Notes: generated by a model not told the origin, from the letters alone. Shown: positions 1 to 8,109, counted from the stretch's first letter. The stretch is 64,000 bases of DNA from Flavobacterium limicola (GCF_003634755.1 NZ_RBXA01000001.1:1116001-1180000), one strand, 5' to 3'. Translations and numbers: made by a program.

Positions 1-36
1 GATCAGCTAATTTTACATTAATTAAGAAATTGAGTC

Positions 37-372
37 ATGGGGCAAAACAAAAATAAAGAACAAGTTTTACGATTAATAATTTCAAAAGCATGGGAAGATA
101 TTGATTTTAGAAAAAATTTAATAAGTGATCCAATAATAGCAATTGAGAATCTTACAGGAGCAAAAATCATATTGCCAGAAGGTAAAACACTAGTGGTAAA
201 TGATCAAACGGATAAGTCAAAGGTTTACATGAATATTCCAGTTGAACCCAGTATAGAAGATATAGAGCTTAATGAAGAGCAATTAGAAATTATTGCGGGA
301 GGTGGACAAACGGTATGGGCTGATTTAGTAAATAATTTATTTCCAGAATTGAAAGATATTATTAAAATCTAA
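37..372 (+). CDS. NHLP-leader RiPP precursor 1
   Basis: 111-residue precursor peptide. The leader resembles the nitrile hydratase alpha N-terminal region used by NHLM/proteusin-type precursors: KAWED near residue 18, LPEGKTLVV near 47, DQTD at 56-59, and an acidic ELNEEQLE helix before AGG at 87-89. This is a leader fold, not an enzyme. Cleavage after AGG would free a 22-residue amphipathic core beginning GQTVWADL with no Cys. The first of six tandem precursors, it has a more divergent leader than precursors 2-4. The C39 exporter at 14 kb is the expected leader peptidase. Only 36 bases precede it, so more precursors or the promoter may lie outside. Confidence 0.9.
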   Translation: MGQNKNKEQVLRLIISKAWEDIDFRKNLISDPIIAIENLTGAKIILPEGKTLVVNDQTDKSKVYMNIPVEPSIEDIELNEEQLEIIAGGGQTVWADLVNNLFPELKDIIKI

Positions 373-400
373 CCTCTTTATAATCTAAAAATAAATAAAT

Positions 401-718
401 ATGGAATTCACACAAGATCAAAAACTATACGCAGAAATTGTACAAAAAGCATGGGAAGATAAGAGTTTCAAAGATGAGTTAATGACTAACCCAATAGCTG
501 CAATTGAAAGATTGACTGGAAAAAAAATCAACTTGCCACCTGGAAAGAAAATGGTTGTAAGAGATCAAACAGATGAGTCTACGGTTTATATTAATATACC
601 TGCTAGGGTAGATTTTGACAACATGGAATTAAATGAAGAGCAGTTAGAAGCTGTTGCAGGTGGGAAGTCACCGATTAAAGACTTTCTACTATTTATATGT
701 CCTACTATAAGCGTATAA
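401..718 (+). CDS. NHLP-leader RiPP precursor 2
   Basis: 105 residues. The leader opens MEFTQDQKLYAEIVQKAWED and ends in AGG at 86-88; it is nearly the same in precursors 3 and 4, at DNA level too. The predicted core is only 17 residues, starts KSPIKDF and ends FICPTISV. It holds a single Cys followed by Pro. It lies 28 bases after precursor 1 on the same strand. A nearly invariant leader with an unrelated core is the hallmark of a peptide family sharing one processing and export machine. Family assignment is strong; the mature structure and activity are unknown. Confidence 0.9.
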   Translation: MEFTQDQKLYAEIVQKAWEDKSFKDELMTNPIAAIERLTGKKINLPPGKKMVVRDQTDESTVYINIPARVDFDNMELNEEQLEAVAGGKSPIKDFLLFICPTISV

Positions 719-752
719 CAAGAAAACTATTAATAACTATAAAATTAATCAA

Positions 753-1103
753 ATGGAATTCACACAAGAACAAAAATTGTACGCAGAGATTGTACAAAAA
801 GCATGGGAAGATGCTTCATTTAAACAAGAATTAATAGCAAATCCTGTTGCTGCAATAGAAAAATTAACTGGAAAAAAAATGAACCTTCCAGAAGGCAAAA
901 CATTAATAGTAAGAGATCAAACGGATGAATCTACTGTTTATATCAATATACCTGCAGCATCAAAAAAAGTAGATGATGTTGAGTTGAATGAAGAGCAATT
1001 AGAGGCAGTTGCTGGTGGAATTGAGGGTCCTGGTGGCTGTACTCCAACTTTTCCTTTTCCAGGACCTTGGACCCCGCTGCCAATTTTACCAGAGCTATAT
1101 TAA
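753..1103 (+). CDS. NHLP-leader RiPP precursor 3 (Pro-rich core)
   Basis: 116 residues with the same leader type as precursors 2 and 4 (AGG at 87-89). The 27-residue core is very rich in Pro, Gly and aromatics (IEGPGGCTPTFPFPGPW, then a TPLPILPELY end) and has one Cys. A second Gly-Gly six residues into the core (GPGG|CTP) gives an alternative cleavage site. Pro-rich cores do not resemble lantibiotic or thiazole substrates, which need several Ser/Thr/Cys. They could be hydroxylation substrates for the nearby JmjC oxygenase; that is inference only. Confidence 0.9.
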   Translation: MEFTQEQKLYAEIVQKAWEDASFKQELIANPVAAIEKLTGKKMNLPEGKTLIVRDQTDESTVYINIPAASKKVDDVELNEEQLEAVAGGIEGPGGCTPTFPFPGPWTPLPILPELY

Positions 1104-1132
1104 ACCTAACTAATAATTATAAATTTTATAAA

Positions 1133-1474
1133 ATGGAATTTACACAAGAACAAAAACTGTACGCAGAAATTGTACAAAAAGCATGGGAGGACACAGCATT
1201 TAAAAAAGAATTAATCGAAAACCCAATAGCTGCAATTGAAAAATTTACAGGTAAAAAGATGAATTTACCTGAGGGTAAAACATTAGTTGTGAGAGATCAA
1301 ACAGATGAATCTACGGTATATATTAATATTCCAGCTAATTCACAAAATCCTGTAGATGTCGAGTTGAACGAAGAACAGCTTGAGGCTGTAGCAGGAGGAA
1401 TGATGCCTTTACCAATCATAACAATACCTTGGGGTCCTATTATTTGTTTTCCTCCAGGAACGGTAGAATTCTAG
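1133..1474 (+). CDS. NHLP-leader RiPP precursor 4 (Pro-rich core)
   Basis: 113 residues from the ATG at 1133. An upstream in-frame ATG at 1067 lies inside precursor 3 and would add 22 unrelated residues, so 1133, which starts MEFTQEQKLY exactly like precursor 3, is the real start. The leader ends in AGG at 87-89. The 24-residue core (MMPLPIITIPWGPIICF, then PPGTVEF) is Pro-rich and hydrophobic with one Cys. Leader identity with precursor 3 is nearly complete while the cores share only composition, indicating recent duplication with core diversification. Confidence 0.9.
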   Translation: MEFTQEQKLYAEIVQKAWEDTAFKKELIENPIAAIEKFTGKKMNLPEGKTLVVRDQTDESTVYINIPANSQNPVDVELNEEQLEAVAGGMMPLPIITIPWGPIICFPPGTVEF

Positions 1475-1507
1475 TACATATATAATAATACTTTAAAATT
1501 TGAAGAA

Positions 1508-1873
1508 ATGATATACACTAAAGAAAATCAAGATAAAGGAGCTGAGTTGATGAGAGCTCTAGTAGAAAAAGCATGGGAATCTGCTGAGTTTAAAGAGCAG
1601 CTGGTAAAAAATCCTTTAAGAACCATAAAGGAATTTACTAATAATAGTTTTACTATACCCGAAAATAAAAAACTTTTAGTAGAAGACCAAACTAATGAAT
1701 CTATAATTTATTTGAATATTCCAGCAAAACTTAACTTGGATGAAATGGAGTTGACCGATGATCAATTAGAAATGGTTGCAGGTGGAGATATTATAGCAGC
1801 TTGCGCTATAGTAACAGTTATAGGAATGTTTGCTGGAGGCGGATATTTATTAGGGAAAGATTTAGCACAATAA
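1508..1873 (+). CDS. NHLP-leader RiPP precursor 5 (two-peptide-like core)
   Basis: 121 residues. The leader is more divergent (KAWESAEF, LLVEDQTNES) but keeps the architecture and ends in AGG at 91-93. The 28-residue core starts DIIAACAIV and has two overlapping GxxxG motifs, GMFAG and GYLLG, in a hydrophobic helix with a polar GKDLAQ end. This is typical of unmodified pore-forming peptides of the class IIb bacteriocin kind, where GxxxG mediates helix pairing (family knowledge). It pairs naturally with precursor 6, whose core has the same length and opening residues. Confidence 0.9.
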   Translation: MIYTKENQDKGAELMRALVEKAWESAEFKEQLVKNPLRTIKEFTNNSFTIPENKKLLVEDQTNESIIYLNIPAKLNLDEMELTDDQLEMVAGGDIIAACAIVTVIGMFAGGGYLLGKDLAQ

Positions 1874-1884
1874 AAAAAAATATT

Positions 1885-2244
1885 ATGAATACTTATACAG
1901 AAAGTCAAACAGTTGGGTTAAAAGTTTTAAACAACTTATACCAGATGTCATGGGAAAGTCCAGAGTTCAAAGAAAGATTTATTAATAATCCTTCTATTAT
2001 AATTGAAGAAATTGTTGGGCATAAAATATCTTCTGATTATCGTTATCATGTAGAAGATCAGTCAGATTCATCAATAATCTATTTAAACATTCCACCAAAA
2101 AATGAATTAGATTCATTAGAATTGTCAGATGAACAATTAGAATTAGTTGCTGGAGGAGATGTAATAGCAGCAACTCTTATTATTGGTGGAATTTGCCTAG
2201 TTGCAGGTGCTATTGGATGTGCAGTGGGATATTATACAAATTGA
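1885..2244 (+). CDS. NHLP-leader RiPP precursor 6 (two-peptide-like core)
   Basis: 119 residues from the ATG at 1885; an earlier in-frame ATG at 1801 lies inside precursor 5 and yields non-leader residues, so it was rejected. The leader (MSWESPEFKE, VEDQSDSSIIYLNIP) ends in AGG at 89-91. The 28-residue core begins DVIAATLII, carries GCAVG (GxxxG) and two Cys nine residues apart that could form a disulfide, and ends GYYTN. It lies 11 bases after precursor 5, suggesting coupled production of the two peptides. A small membrane protein follows nine bases later. Confidence 0.9.
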   Translation: MNTYTESQTVGLKVLNNLYQMSWESPEFKERFINNPSIIIEEIVGHKISSDYRYHVEDQSDSSIIYLNIPPKNELDSLELSDEQLELVAGGDVIAATLIIGGICLVAGAIGCAVGYYTN

Positions 2245-2252
2245 AAAATATT

Positions 2253-2438
2253 ATGACACAAAAAGAAAAAAATGATGGAATTATTTTTTTTGTTATCATA
2301 GTTGGAATTGGGTTAGGATATTTTGGTTACCATTTAATTAATAATGACAATAAAAAAATCGGATATACTTTTATCGCATTAGGTCTAGTTATATTATTTA
2401 TTAATGCGATTATTGCAATTTTAAAATTGAAAAAATAG
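2253..2438 (+). CDS. Small two-helix membrane protein, candidate immunity protein
   Basis: 61 residues from the ATG at 2253; an earlier in-frame ATG at 2193 lies within precursor 6. It starts MTQKEKNDG, then has a hydrophobic segment at about 9-28, a short polar loop (NNDNKK) and a second segment at about 37-57, ending KLKK. There is no leader and no Gly-Gly, so it is not another precursor. Small two-helix proteins encoded right after hydrophobic bacteriocin genes are often immunity proteins. That role is inferred from size, topology and position only; no family was recognised. Confidence 0.75.
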   Translation: MTQKEKNDGIIFFVIIVGIGLGYFGYHLINNDNKKIGYTFIALGLVILFINAIIAILKLKK

Positions 2439-2560
2439 GTTTTAAATCTTAAGTATAAAATGATTATTGTAGAAATAATAGTAAGTAAATTTTTGTATAA
2501 TAAATTACATTTCATAAATATACTAAAAAACATTTTTTAATTGGTTGCCTGCCTTTTTTT

Positions 2561-2601
2561 AATAAAATAGTAGAAAAATTTAATTTTTCTACTATTTTAT
2601 T
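2561..2601. terminator. Perfect 20-bp inverted repeat after the precursor array
   Basis: Bases 2561-2580 are exactly reverse-complementary to 2582-2601, with one base between. The arms are almost all A/T. It lies 122 bases after the small membrane protein gene and 85 bases before the oxygenase gene. It may be a terminator or attenuator making precursor mRNA more abundant than enzyme mRNA, or an mRNA 3'-end stabiliser. The T-rich arm makes it plausible as an intrinsic terminator in either direction. Confidence 0.6.
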
Positions 2602-2686
2602 ATATGTAATTCCTAACACCTCTTCTATTTAGCTACATTTTCATTTGGCTTTTTAAAATAGAGCAAAAAACATATAAACAAATTTT

Positions 2687-3901
2687 ATGATTACAAATAT
2701 TGAAACTAATAAAAAACTAGAAAGTTTTGAAGATTTAATTAATCCCATTAGTGTTAGAGATTTTAAAATTAATTATTGGGAGAAACAAGTCTTACACATA
2801 TCTCGAGATGATTCAGATTTTTTTTCAGCATTATTTTCTATTGATGATTTAGATAAACTTCTAGAGTATAGTCGTCCTAGAGGAATAAACCTAAAAGTTG
2901 TGAAAAGCCAGCAAACCTTGAATCCTACTGTATACGAAAACCAAGATGGGAGTTTAAATTTAAACCAGCTCTATGTTGCTTATGCAGATGGTCATACTAT
3001 CGTAGTTAATGAAATTCAACGGTTTTGGGATCCTATTAAAGAATTTGTTCAAAACATGCGATTGCAACTGAATCATAATGTGGTTGCAAATTTGTATTTG
3101 ACTCCCGAAAATGAAAAAGCTTTATCTCCGCATTATGATTCTCATGATGTTTTTGCATTGCAAATTTCGGGAGAAAAACATTGGGTAGTTTATGATGACA
3201 CCAATTTTAAAACACCTCTGTTAAACAGTTTTCAACCTGTTTTTCAAAGAGAACATTTAACTGGGGCGAAAGAAATCACAATGAAAGCGGGAGATATAAT
3301 GTATATTCCTAGGGGTGTGCCTCATGAAGCATATACTAAAGACACTTCTTCAATGCATATTACTATTGGGGTTCAACCTACACAATGGATAGATTTTATT
3401 ACAAAATCTTTATTAAATTTAAGCCAAAGTAATGTAGAATTGAGAAAAGCACTTCCAATAGGTTTTTTAAAATCAGATTTGAATAGTTTGTTAACTCAAG
3501 AAGCTAAAGAAGACTTTATAAAGATCTTACAAGCAGCTTTCAATGAAGATAATATTAAAGGTTCTTTAGGTATTCTAGAAGAAGAATTTAGGCTTAAAGA
3601 ACAACCAAAACCTGACGGACACTTTTTTCATTTGGATAATTTAAATAAAATTACTTTAGAAACTAAATTGACAAAAAGAGATTGTCTTACATCAAAAGTT
3701 GTAAATAATTTTAGTGGTGCTAGAATTTTGTTTCAAGGAAACACCATTAAAGGGCCTTCTCAAATTGTAAGTACCTTAGAATTTATTTCTGAGCAAAAAG
3801 GTATATTTAATGTTAAAGATATTCCATATGTGAATGATGACAACAAAGTGAAATTAGCAAAAAGACTTGTTAGAGGAGGCTTGTTAAAAATTGTTTATTA
3901 A
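2687..3901 (+). CDS. JmjC/cupin 2-oxoglutarate-Fe(II) oxygenase, candidate RiPP hydroxylase
   Basis: 404-residue protein of the bacterial JmjC ribosomal-oxygenase type (YcfD/RoxA-like, MINA53/NO66-like). The iron-binding triad is visible: H149 and D151 in PHYDSHDVFALQISGEKHW, and H213 in IPRGVPHEA. The C-terminal third, ending LAKRLVRGGLLKIVY, fits the winged-helix region of that family. Relatives hydroxylate Arg or His in ribosomal proteins. Here it sits directly between the precursor array and the RiPP export genes, so hydroxylation of a core or leader residue is a reasonable inference. It could still be a displaced ribosomal oxygenase. Fold confidence is high, substrate confidence low. Confidence 0.85.
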   Translation: MITNIETNKKLESFEDLINPISVRDFKINYWEKQVLHISRDDSDFFSALFSIDDLDKLLEYSRPRGINLKVVKSQQTLNPTVYENQDGSLNLNQLYVAYADGHTIVVNEIQRFWDPIKEFVQNMRLQLNHNVVANLYLTPENEKALSPHYDSHDVFALQISGEKHWVVYDDTNFKTPLLNSFQPVFQREHLTGAKEITMKAGDIMYIPRGVPHEAYTKDTSSMHITIGVQPTQWIDFITKSLLNLSQSNVELRKALPIGFLKSDLNSLLTQEAKEDFIKILQAAFNEDNIKGSLGILEEEFRLKEQPKPDGHFFHLDNLNKITLETKLTKRDCLTSKVVNNFSGARILFQGNTIKGPSQIVSTLEFISEQKGIFNVKDIPYVNDDNKVKLAKRLVRGGLLKIVY

Positions 3902-3932
3902 TATTTGTTATTTACTAGATGCATAAAAAGAT

Positions 3933-4670
3933 ATGACCAAAAAATGTCTCAGCTGTAATAGCGAAGTAGAAGATAATTTTTGCCCATTTTGTGGGCAAAA
4001 ATCTTCTACAAAAAGATTTTCTATGAAACATTTTGTTATTCATGACTTTATTCATGGCGTGTTTCATTTAGACAAAGGTTTTTTATTTACTGTGAAGGAA
4101 TTAGTAACTAGACCTGGACATAGTGTTCGAGAATATATACAAGGTAAAAGAGTTGATCATTTTAATTATTTCACAGGCTTTATTCTACTCCTTGCTGTAG
4201 GTCATTTCATTGGTAATTATTCACAAATTACCGGTGATCAATTATTTGAAGATGGTAAAATGTCGGGATTTCATAAAGTGGCAAAAGATTTCGCTAAATT
4301 TATTTTATTAGCCACTGTTCCTTTTTATGCTTTTGCTAGTTATTGCGTCTTTAAAAAAGCTAAATTAAATTACATAGAACATCTTGTAATGGCTATGTAT
4401 TTAATGAATGGGATATTGATAATAGGTTTATTTTTTACAAGCTTAACAGTCTTTTACGGGAACATAAAAGTTTTGAGCGTATTAAATTTGTTTAATCCTT
4501 TGTTAGAATTCATTTATATGTGCTTTTTTTTCTATCAATTTTTTTCAAAATTCCAATACAAAAAAAGTACTCTTTTTATCTTGATTATACTTAATGCGTG
4601 TCTTTTACTTATTTTAAAAGGATTAGTGAATTTTACTGTTGATCAAATAGGAATGGCATACTTTAAGTAA
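3933..4670 (+). CDS. DUF3667-family zinc-ribbon membrane protein
   Basis: 245 residues. An N-terminal zinc ribbon (C5, C8, C17, C20: CLSC...CPFC) is followed by the conserved segment with TRPGHSVREYIQGKR and then several membrane segments, roughly 75-95, 118-142, 148-172, 178-200 and 208-228. This matches the DUF3667 family of Bacteroidota, whose function is not established. It starts 31 bases after the oxygenase gene, probably in the same transcript. Similar proteins occur outside RiPP loci, so a role in peptide processing or immunity is not proven. Confidence 0.75.
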   Translation: MTKKCLSCNSEVEDNFCPFCGQKSSTKRFSMKHFVIHDFIHGVFHLDKGFLFTVKELVTRPGHSVREYIQGKRVDHFNYFTGFILLLAVGHFIGNYSQITGDQLFEDGKMSGFHKVAKDFAKFILLATVPFYAFASYCVFKKAKLNYIEHLVMAMYLMNGILIIGLFFTSLTVFYGNIKVLSVLNLFNPLLEFIYMCFFFYQFFSKFQYKKSTLFILIILNACLLLILKGLVNFTVDQIGMAYFK

Positions 4671-5772
4671 GTTTATTGTATGGAGTGAATAAAATCGTGA
4701 TTTGTAAATTAAACCGGAGTCATATTAATCAGCAATACCTAAGTAATCAATTTTAAATTTAAGTTCTTTAATAATTTTATAATTAAAGGCGGGCCTCCTT
4801 TTTTACTGTTGTTTTAAATTTTAATTTTAACAAATTCTTTTAGCTTTAATAGTATTTTTAAAAACTGTTTGTTCCTTTAAATGATCAGTTAAACCTTTAT
4901 ATGTTAAGCTTTAAGGTTAGTTTTTAAACACTTAAATAAGCTTCTAGCTAAAGATTTACCAGCAACCCTATTTAGCTATCATACATACTCCGAGTTATTT
5001 TTTATAGGTTTCAAGTGAATATACGAAGTTTTTGTTAGGATCTTAAATACCTGTGTCAGATTAAAAAATCGAGACTTCTTCTATATTTCGGTTTTAACTC
5101 CTATTTTACTTCGTTCTAAAGTAGTTTTACTTCATCTATTTGATGAAACATTAGTATTGATATTTTGCATGATAAAAGTTTTGTTTTAAAATAAAACTTG
5201 GGCTTTTTTAATCCTGTTCTGACTACAAAATAAATGAAATTTTACGCTTTTTCATGACACTTTTCGTAACAATCTTCCGATAATTCTTTGATTTTATATC
5301 GTAAATAAGCTCCTCTATTGTTTGAAGTAATTTTGGTGTTTTTTAATGTTCATGTTTTTTCCTTATCCAGGAGTTAATTTTAATTTTTTTTTAGAAAAAT
5401 TCAAACTCCAAAAACCTCAAACACTTTTCTTAATTATATACCTGTGATGGTGTTATGTTTCATTGCTAAGTTTCAATGTCCATGCAGCTTTTATGTTGAT
5501 AAATCATGTTAAAGCAACATTGTTTGCATAAAAAAAGTGTGAAATCAACTACGCCTAGATGTTAATTTGTTTTTAAAATAACAACATACTGAAATATAGG
5601 AATTTTAACATTTTTTACACTATTAGTCTAAAGCCAAACTTTAGAATCGATATAGATTTGTCATGTAATATTACAAGTACAAGGGATTCCTGAAAAGCAT
5701 TTTTAATAACGTAACGGTTTTGAAAAAGCTGTTACCGAAACAAACATTTATTAAATAAAAAACATAAAGACC
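4671..5772. other. 1.1-kb AT-rich spacer without a recognisable gene
   Basis: No reading frame with protein-like composition was seen on the + strand; the longest ATG frame has 33 codons (5346-5447) and low-complexity content. A weak GC-rich hairpin followed by T's (4785-4804) could terminate the DUF3667 transcript. A TAnnTTTG box (TAGATTTG, 5653-5660) lies 112 bases upstream of the lipoprotein gene. The rest may be regulatory DNA, an unseen small RNA or decayed genes. Confidence 0.5.
4785..4804 (+). terminator. Possible weak terminator after DUF3667 gene
   Basis: A short AAAGG/CCTTT stem around CGGGCCT, followed by a T-run, lies 115 bases after the DUF3667 stop codon. The stem is only about five base pairs, so confidence is low. 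Confidence 0.3.
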
Positions 5773-5937
5773 ATGAAACATTTATTTTATATTATAGCCA
5801 TTTTCGCACTAGTTGTAACTTTAAATTCTTGTACTGCAGACGAAATTGAAACAGAAAAACCTAAAGTTCAAGTACAATCTCAAGATGATGTTGATCCACG
5901 TAACAACGGTAGTGTTGTAATACCACCAAAGAAATAA
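5773..5937 (+). CDS. 54-residue lipoprotein upstream of the sensor kinase
   Basis: 54 codons from the ATG at 5773. The N-terminus (MKHLFYIIAIFALVVTLNSC) is a clear lipoprotein signal with lipobox LNSC and Cys at residue 20. The mature part is a short acidic tail, TADEIETEKPKVQ to VVIPPKK. It lies 111 bases upstream of a histidine kinase gene on the same strand. The tail has no room for a folded enzyme. It could be a ligand, anchor or accessory protein of that kinase; this is inferred from position. Confidence 0.7.
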   Translation: MKHLFYIIAIFALVVTLNSCTADEIETEKPKVQVQSQDDVDPRNNGSVVIPPKK

Positions 5938-6048
5938 TCTAGCTATATTGTATAGCTATTAAGAGGTTATTATCTTAATTGATATCCCTTTTATCGTATA
6001 AAAAAGTATAAAAAATGTACTTTTACAATTATTTTTAACTCTTCAGCA

Positions 6049-8103
6049 TTGAAACTATTTCACATAGCATTGATTTTTATTCTATTTTTTTTGGGGTGCC
6101 AGCGTAAAGATGAAAAATTTTACGCTTCGACCACTAATACTATAGATTCCTTAATTTCAAATTCCAGAGACAAAACTAAAACTAAATCGGAAAGACTAGA
6201 AAAAGCATTATTAGCATTTAAAATTATTGAAAATAATAATGCTTTAGTAATATCCGCAGACTATTATTTTGAATTGGTAGATTCGTTTTTACAGCTTGGA
6301 GAGACTGATAAATGTCTTTACTTATTACAAAAATTGTATCGCAAATCAATTTTATTAAAAGATAACGAAGGCATTCAAAATGCAAGCTACAGTATTGCAG
6401 GTTTGTACAATAATGAAACAAAATATGATTCTGCGTATTATTATTACACAAAATCAGAAAAAGTCATTTTAAAAGAAAAAAATGATAATTTATTAGGAAA
6501 CGTTAAAATCCTAAAAGCAGAAATTTTATCATTTAGGAATGATTATATTGGAACCGAAAAACTAGCTATTGAGGCATTAAAAATTGGCATTGTTCAAGAA
6601 AATAATTTATTGATTTACAATTGTTATCTTACATTAGGTACTGCACTCATGGGCTTAAAGGATTATGATAAATCTTTAGAGTATTACAATAAAGCTATTG
6701 AAGCCTCTGAATATCTAAAATCAGAGCCAATGTATTTATCATATAAATGCCAACCCTATAATCATATTGCAAATATTTATGTAAAAAACCAAAAATATAG
6801 TAAGTCCATTGCATTTGCAAAACAGGGATTAGCTTTAGCTGATTTTAAAAAAATAGATCCTCCAATTTATTGTTATCTTATCAATAAATTGGCTTACTCT
6901 AAATTTAAACTAGGTGATAAATCATCATTTAAACAATTTGAAGAAACTTTAAGAATTGGCGACAGCATTGGAAGTACACCTATTCAGATAACTTCTAAAA
7001 TTTATTTAGGCGAATATTATTTAAATCAAAAAAACTACTCAAAAGCGAATTACTTCTTAAAAGAAGCGCAATTTCAAGCACATAAAAATAACCTTTTTGA
7101 AGACGAGCTCACAATTCTTAAATTATTAGCTCTTGTTAATCCTCAAGAGGAATCCTTTTTTTCAAATAAATATATTCAGCTTACTGATAGTCTTCAAGAT
7201 GTAGAGCGTACTTCTCGAGATAAATATGCCCGAATTGAGTTTGAGACTGACCAAATAGTCCAAGAAAAAAAAGTAGTTGAGGATAAAAAAAATGAAATCT
7301 CTAAACAGTTTTATTTATACGCTGCTTTAAGTGGATTTATATTGCTAATATTATTATTTGTTTTATCCATCAAAAACAAAAATATTAAACTTGAAAAATT
7401 GTTCCGTAAACAGGAACAAGCTCTTAATGATTCACAGATATACAATTTGATACTTTCAAATCAACAAAAAATTGAAGAAGGCAAGCTTATTGAAAAGCAA
7501 CGAATTTCCAGGGATCTCCATGATGGAATAATTGGAAAATTGTCAGCAATACGAATGAATTTATATGAAATTAAATACAATCAATCTCAAGAATCCATAA
7601 AAAAGCATTTAGATCATATTGCGGGTATGAAAGATATTGAAGAGGAAATTAGGAACCTTACACACGATTTAAATACTACTGTTTTTTCAGGCTCAGATGA
7701 TTTTGAAGCCATGATTAAAGCATTATTCACAGAGTTAAATCTAAATTCATTAGCTAAAATAAGCATAGAAGTTGATCCAAGAATAGTATGGTCTGTTATT
7801 GATAAAAATGTAAAAATGAATCTTTACAGAATTTTTCAAGAAGCTTTACAGAACATTAATAAATATGCAGACGCTAATTTAATAACGATTGCAATTACTA
7901 AAAATGAAACAAGTATAGGAGTTCAAATTGCTGATAATGGAAAAGGTTTTGAAATACAGCAAATTAAAAAAGGAATTGGTTTAAAAAATATGGAATATCG
8001 CACCATAGAGCTTAACGGACAATTCTCAATAGAGTCTAAACAAAATATAGGAACAAAAATAAATTTGTCAATCCCATTAGAATTCAATAAATTTGAGTTT
8101 TAA
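6049..8103 (+). CDS. TPR-sensor histidine kinase (HisKA_3 type)
   Basis: 684 residues from a TTG start. The N-terminus MKLFHIALIFILFFLGCQ looks like a lipoprotein or signal sequence. Helical TPR-like repeats follow (for example YDKSLEYYNKAIEA), to about residue 410, then one membrane helix at about 421-440, a coiled linker, the phospho-acceptor H491 in QRISRDLHDG, and a HATPase_c domain with EALQNINKYADA and DNGKGF. This is the common Bacteroidota layout in which an extracytoplasmic TPR region senses an unknown signal. The response regulator gene follows after six bases. Its place between RiPP biosynthesis and export genes suggests control of the cluster (inference). Confidence 0.88.
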   Translation: MKLFHIALIFILFFLGCQRKDEKFYASTTNTIDSLISNSRDKTKTKSERLEKALLAFKIIENNNALVISADYYFELVDSFLQLGETDKCLYLLQKLYRKSILLKDNEGIQNASYSIAGLYNNETKYDSAYYYYTKSEKVILKEKNDNLLGNVKILKAEILSFRNDYIGTEKLAIEALKIGIVQENNLLIYNCYLTLGTALMGLKDYDKSLEYYNKAIEASEYLKSEPMYLSYKCQPYNHIANIYVKNQKYSKSIAFAKQGLALADFKKIDPPIYCYLINKLAYSKFKLGDKSSFKQFEETLRIGDSIGSTPIQITSKIYLGEYYLNQKNYSKANYFLKEAQFQAHKNNLFEDELTILKLLALVNPQEESFFSNKYIQLTDSLQDVERTSRDKYARIEFETDQIVQEKKVVEDKKNEISKQFYLYAALSGFILLILLFVLSIKNKNIKLEKLFRKQEQALNDSQIYNLILSNQQKIEEGKLIEKQRISRDLHDGIIGKLSAIRMNLYEIKYNQSQESIKKHLDHIAGMKDIEEEIRNLTHDLNTTVFSGSDDFEAMIKALFTELNLNSLAKISIEVDPRIVWSVIDKNVKMNLYRIFQEALQNINKYADANLITIAITKNETSIGVQIADNGKGFEIQQIKKGIGLKNMEYRTIELNGQFSIESKQNIGTKINLSIPLEFNKFEF

Positions 8104-8109
8104 ATATTT

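Larger units (their letters stand above)
401..1400 (+). repeat. Direct repeats of leader-coding DNA
   Basis: The leader-coding parts of precursors 2, 3 and 4 (about 265 bp each, starting at 401, 753 and 1133) are imperfect direct repeats at DNA level. The stretch around GTACAAAAAGCATGGGA recurs in all three. Similarity stops at the AGG codons, after which the cores diverge completely. The repeats could support recombination or gene conversion between precursor genes. Confidence 0.8.

Noticed and set aside
1067..1132. Upstream start for precursor 4
   Set aside because: The 22 extra residues overlap precursor 3 and do not resemble any leader; the ATG at 1133 aligns exactly with the start of precursor 3.
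37..2244. Nitrile hydratase alpha subunits
   Set aside because: Only the N-terminal leader-like part is present; the CTLCSC metal centre is missing and each gene ends in a short variable core after AGG.
5346..5447. 33-codon frame in the first spacer (starts MFMFFPYPG)
   Set aside because: Phe-rich low-complexity sequence expected by chance in T-rich DNA; no signal, partner or conserved motif visible.
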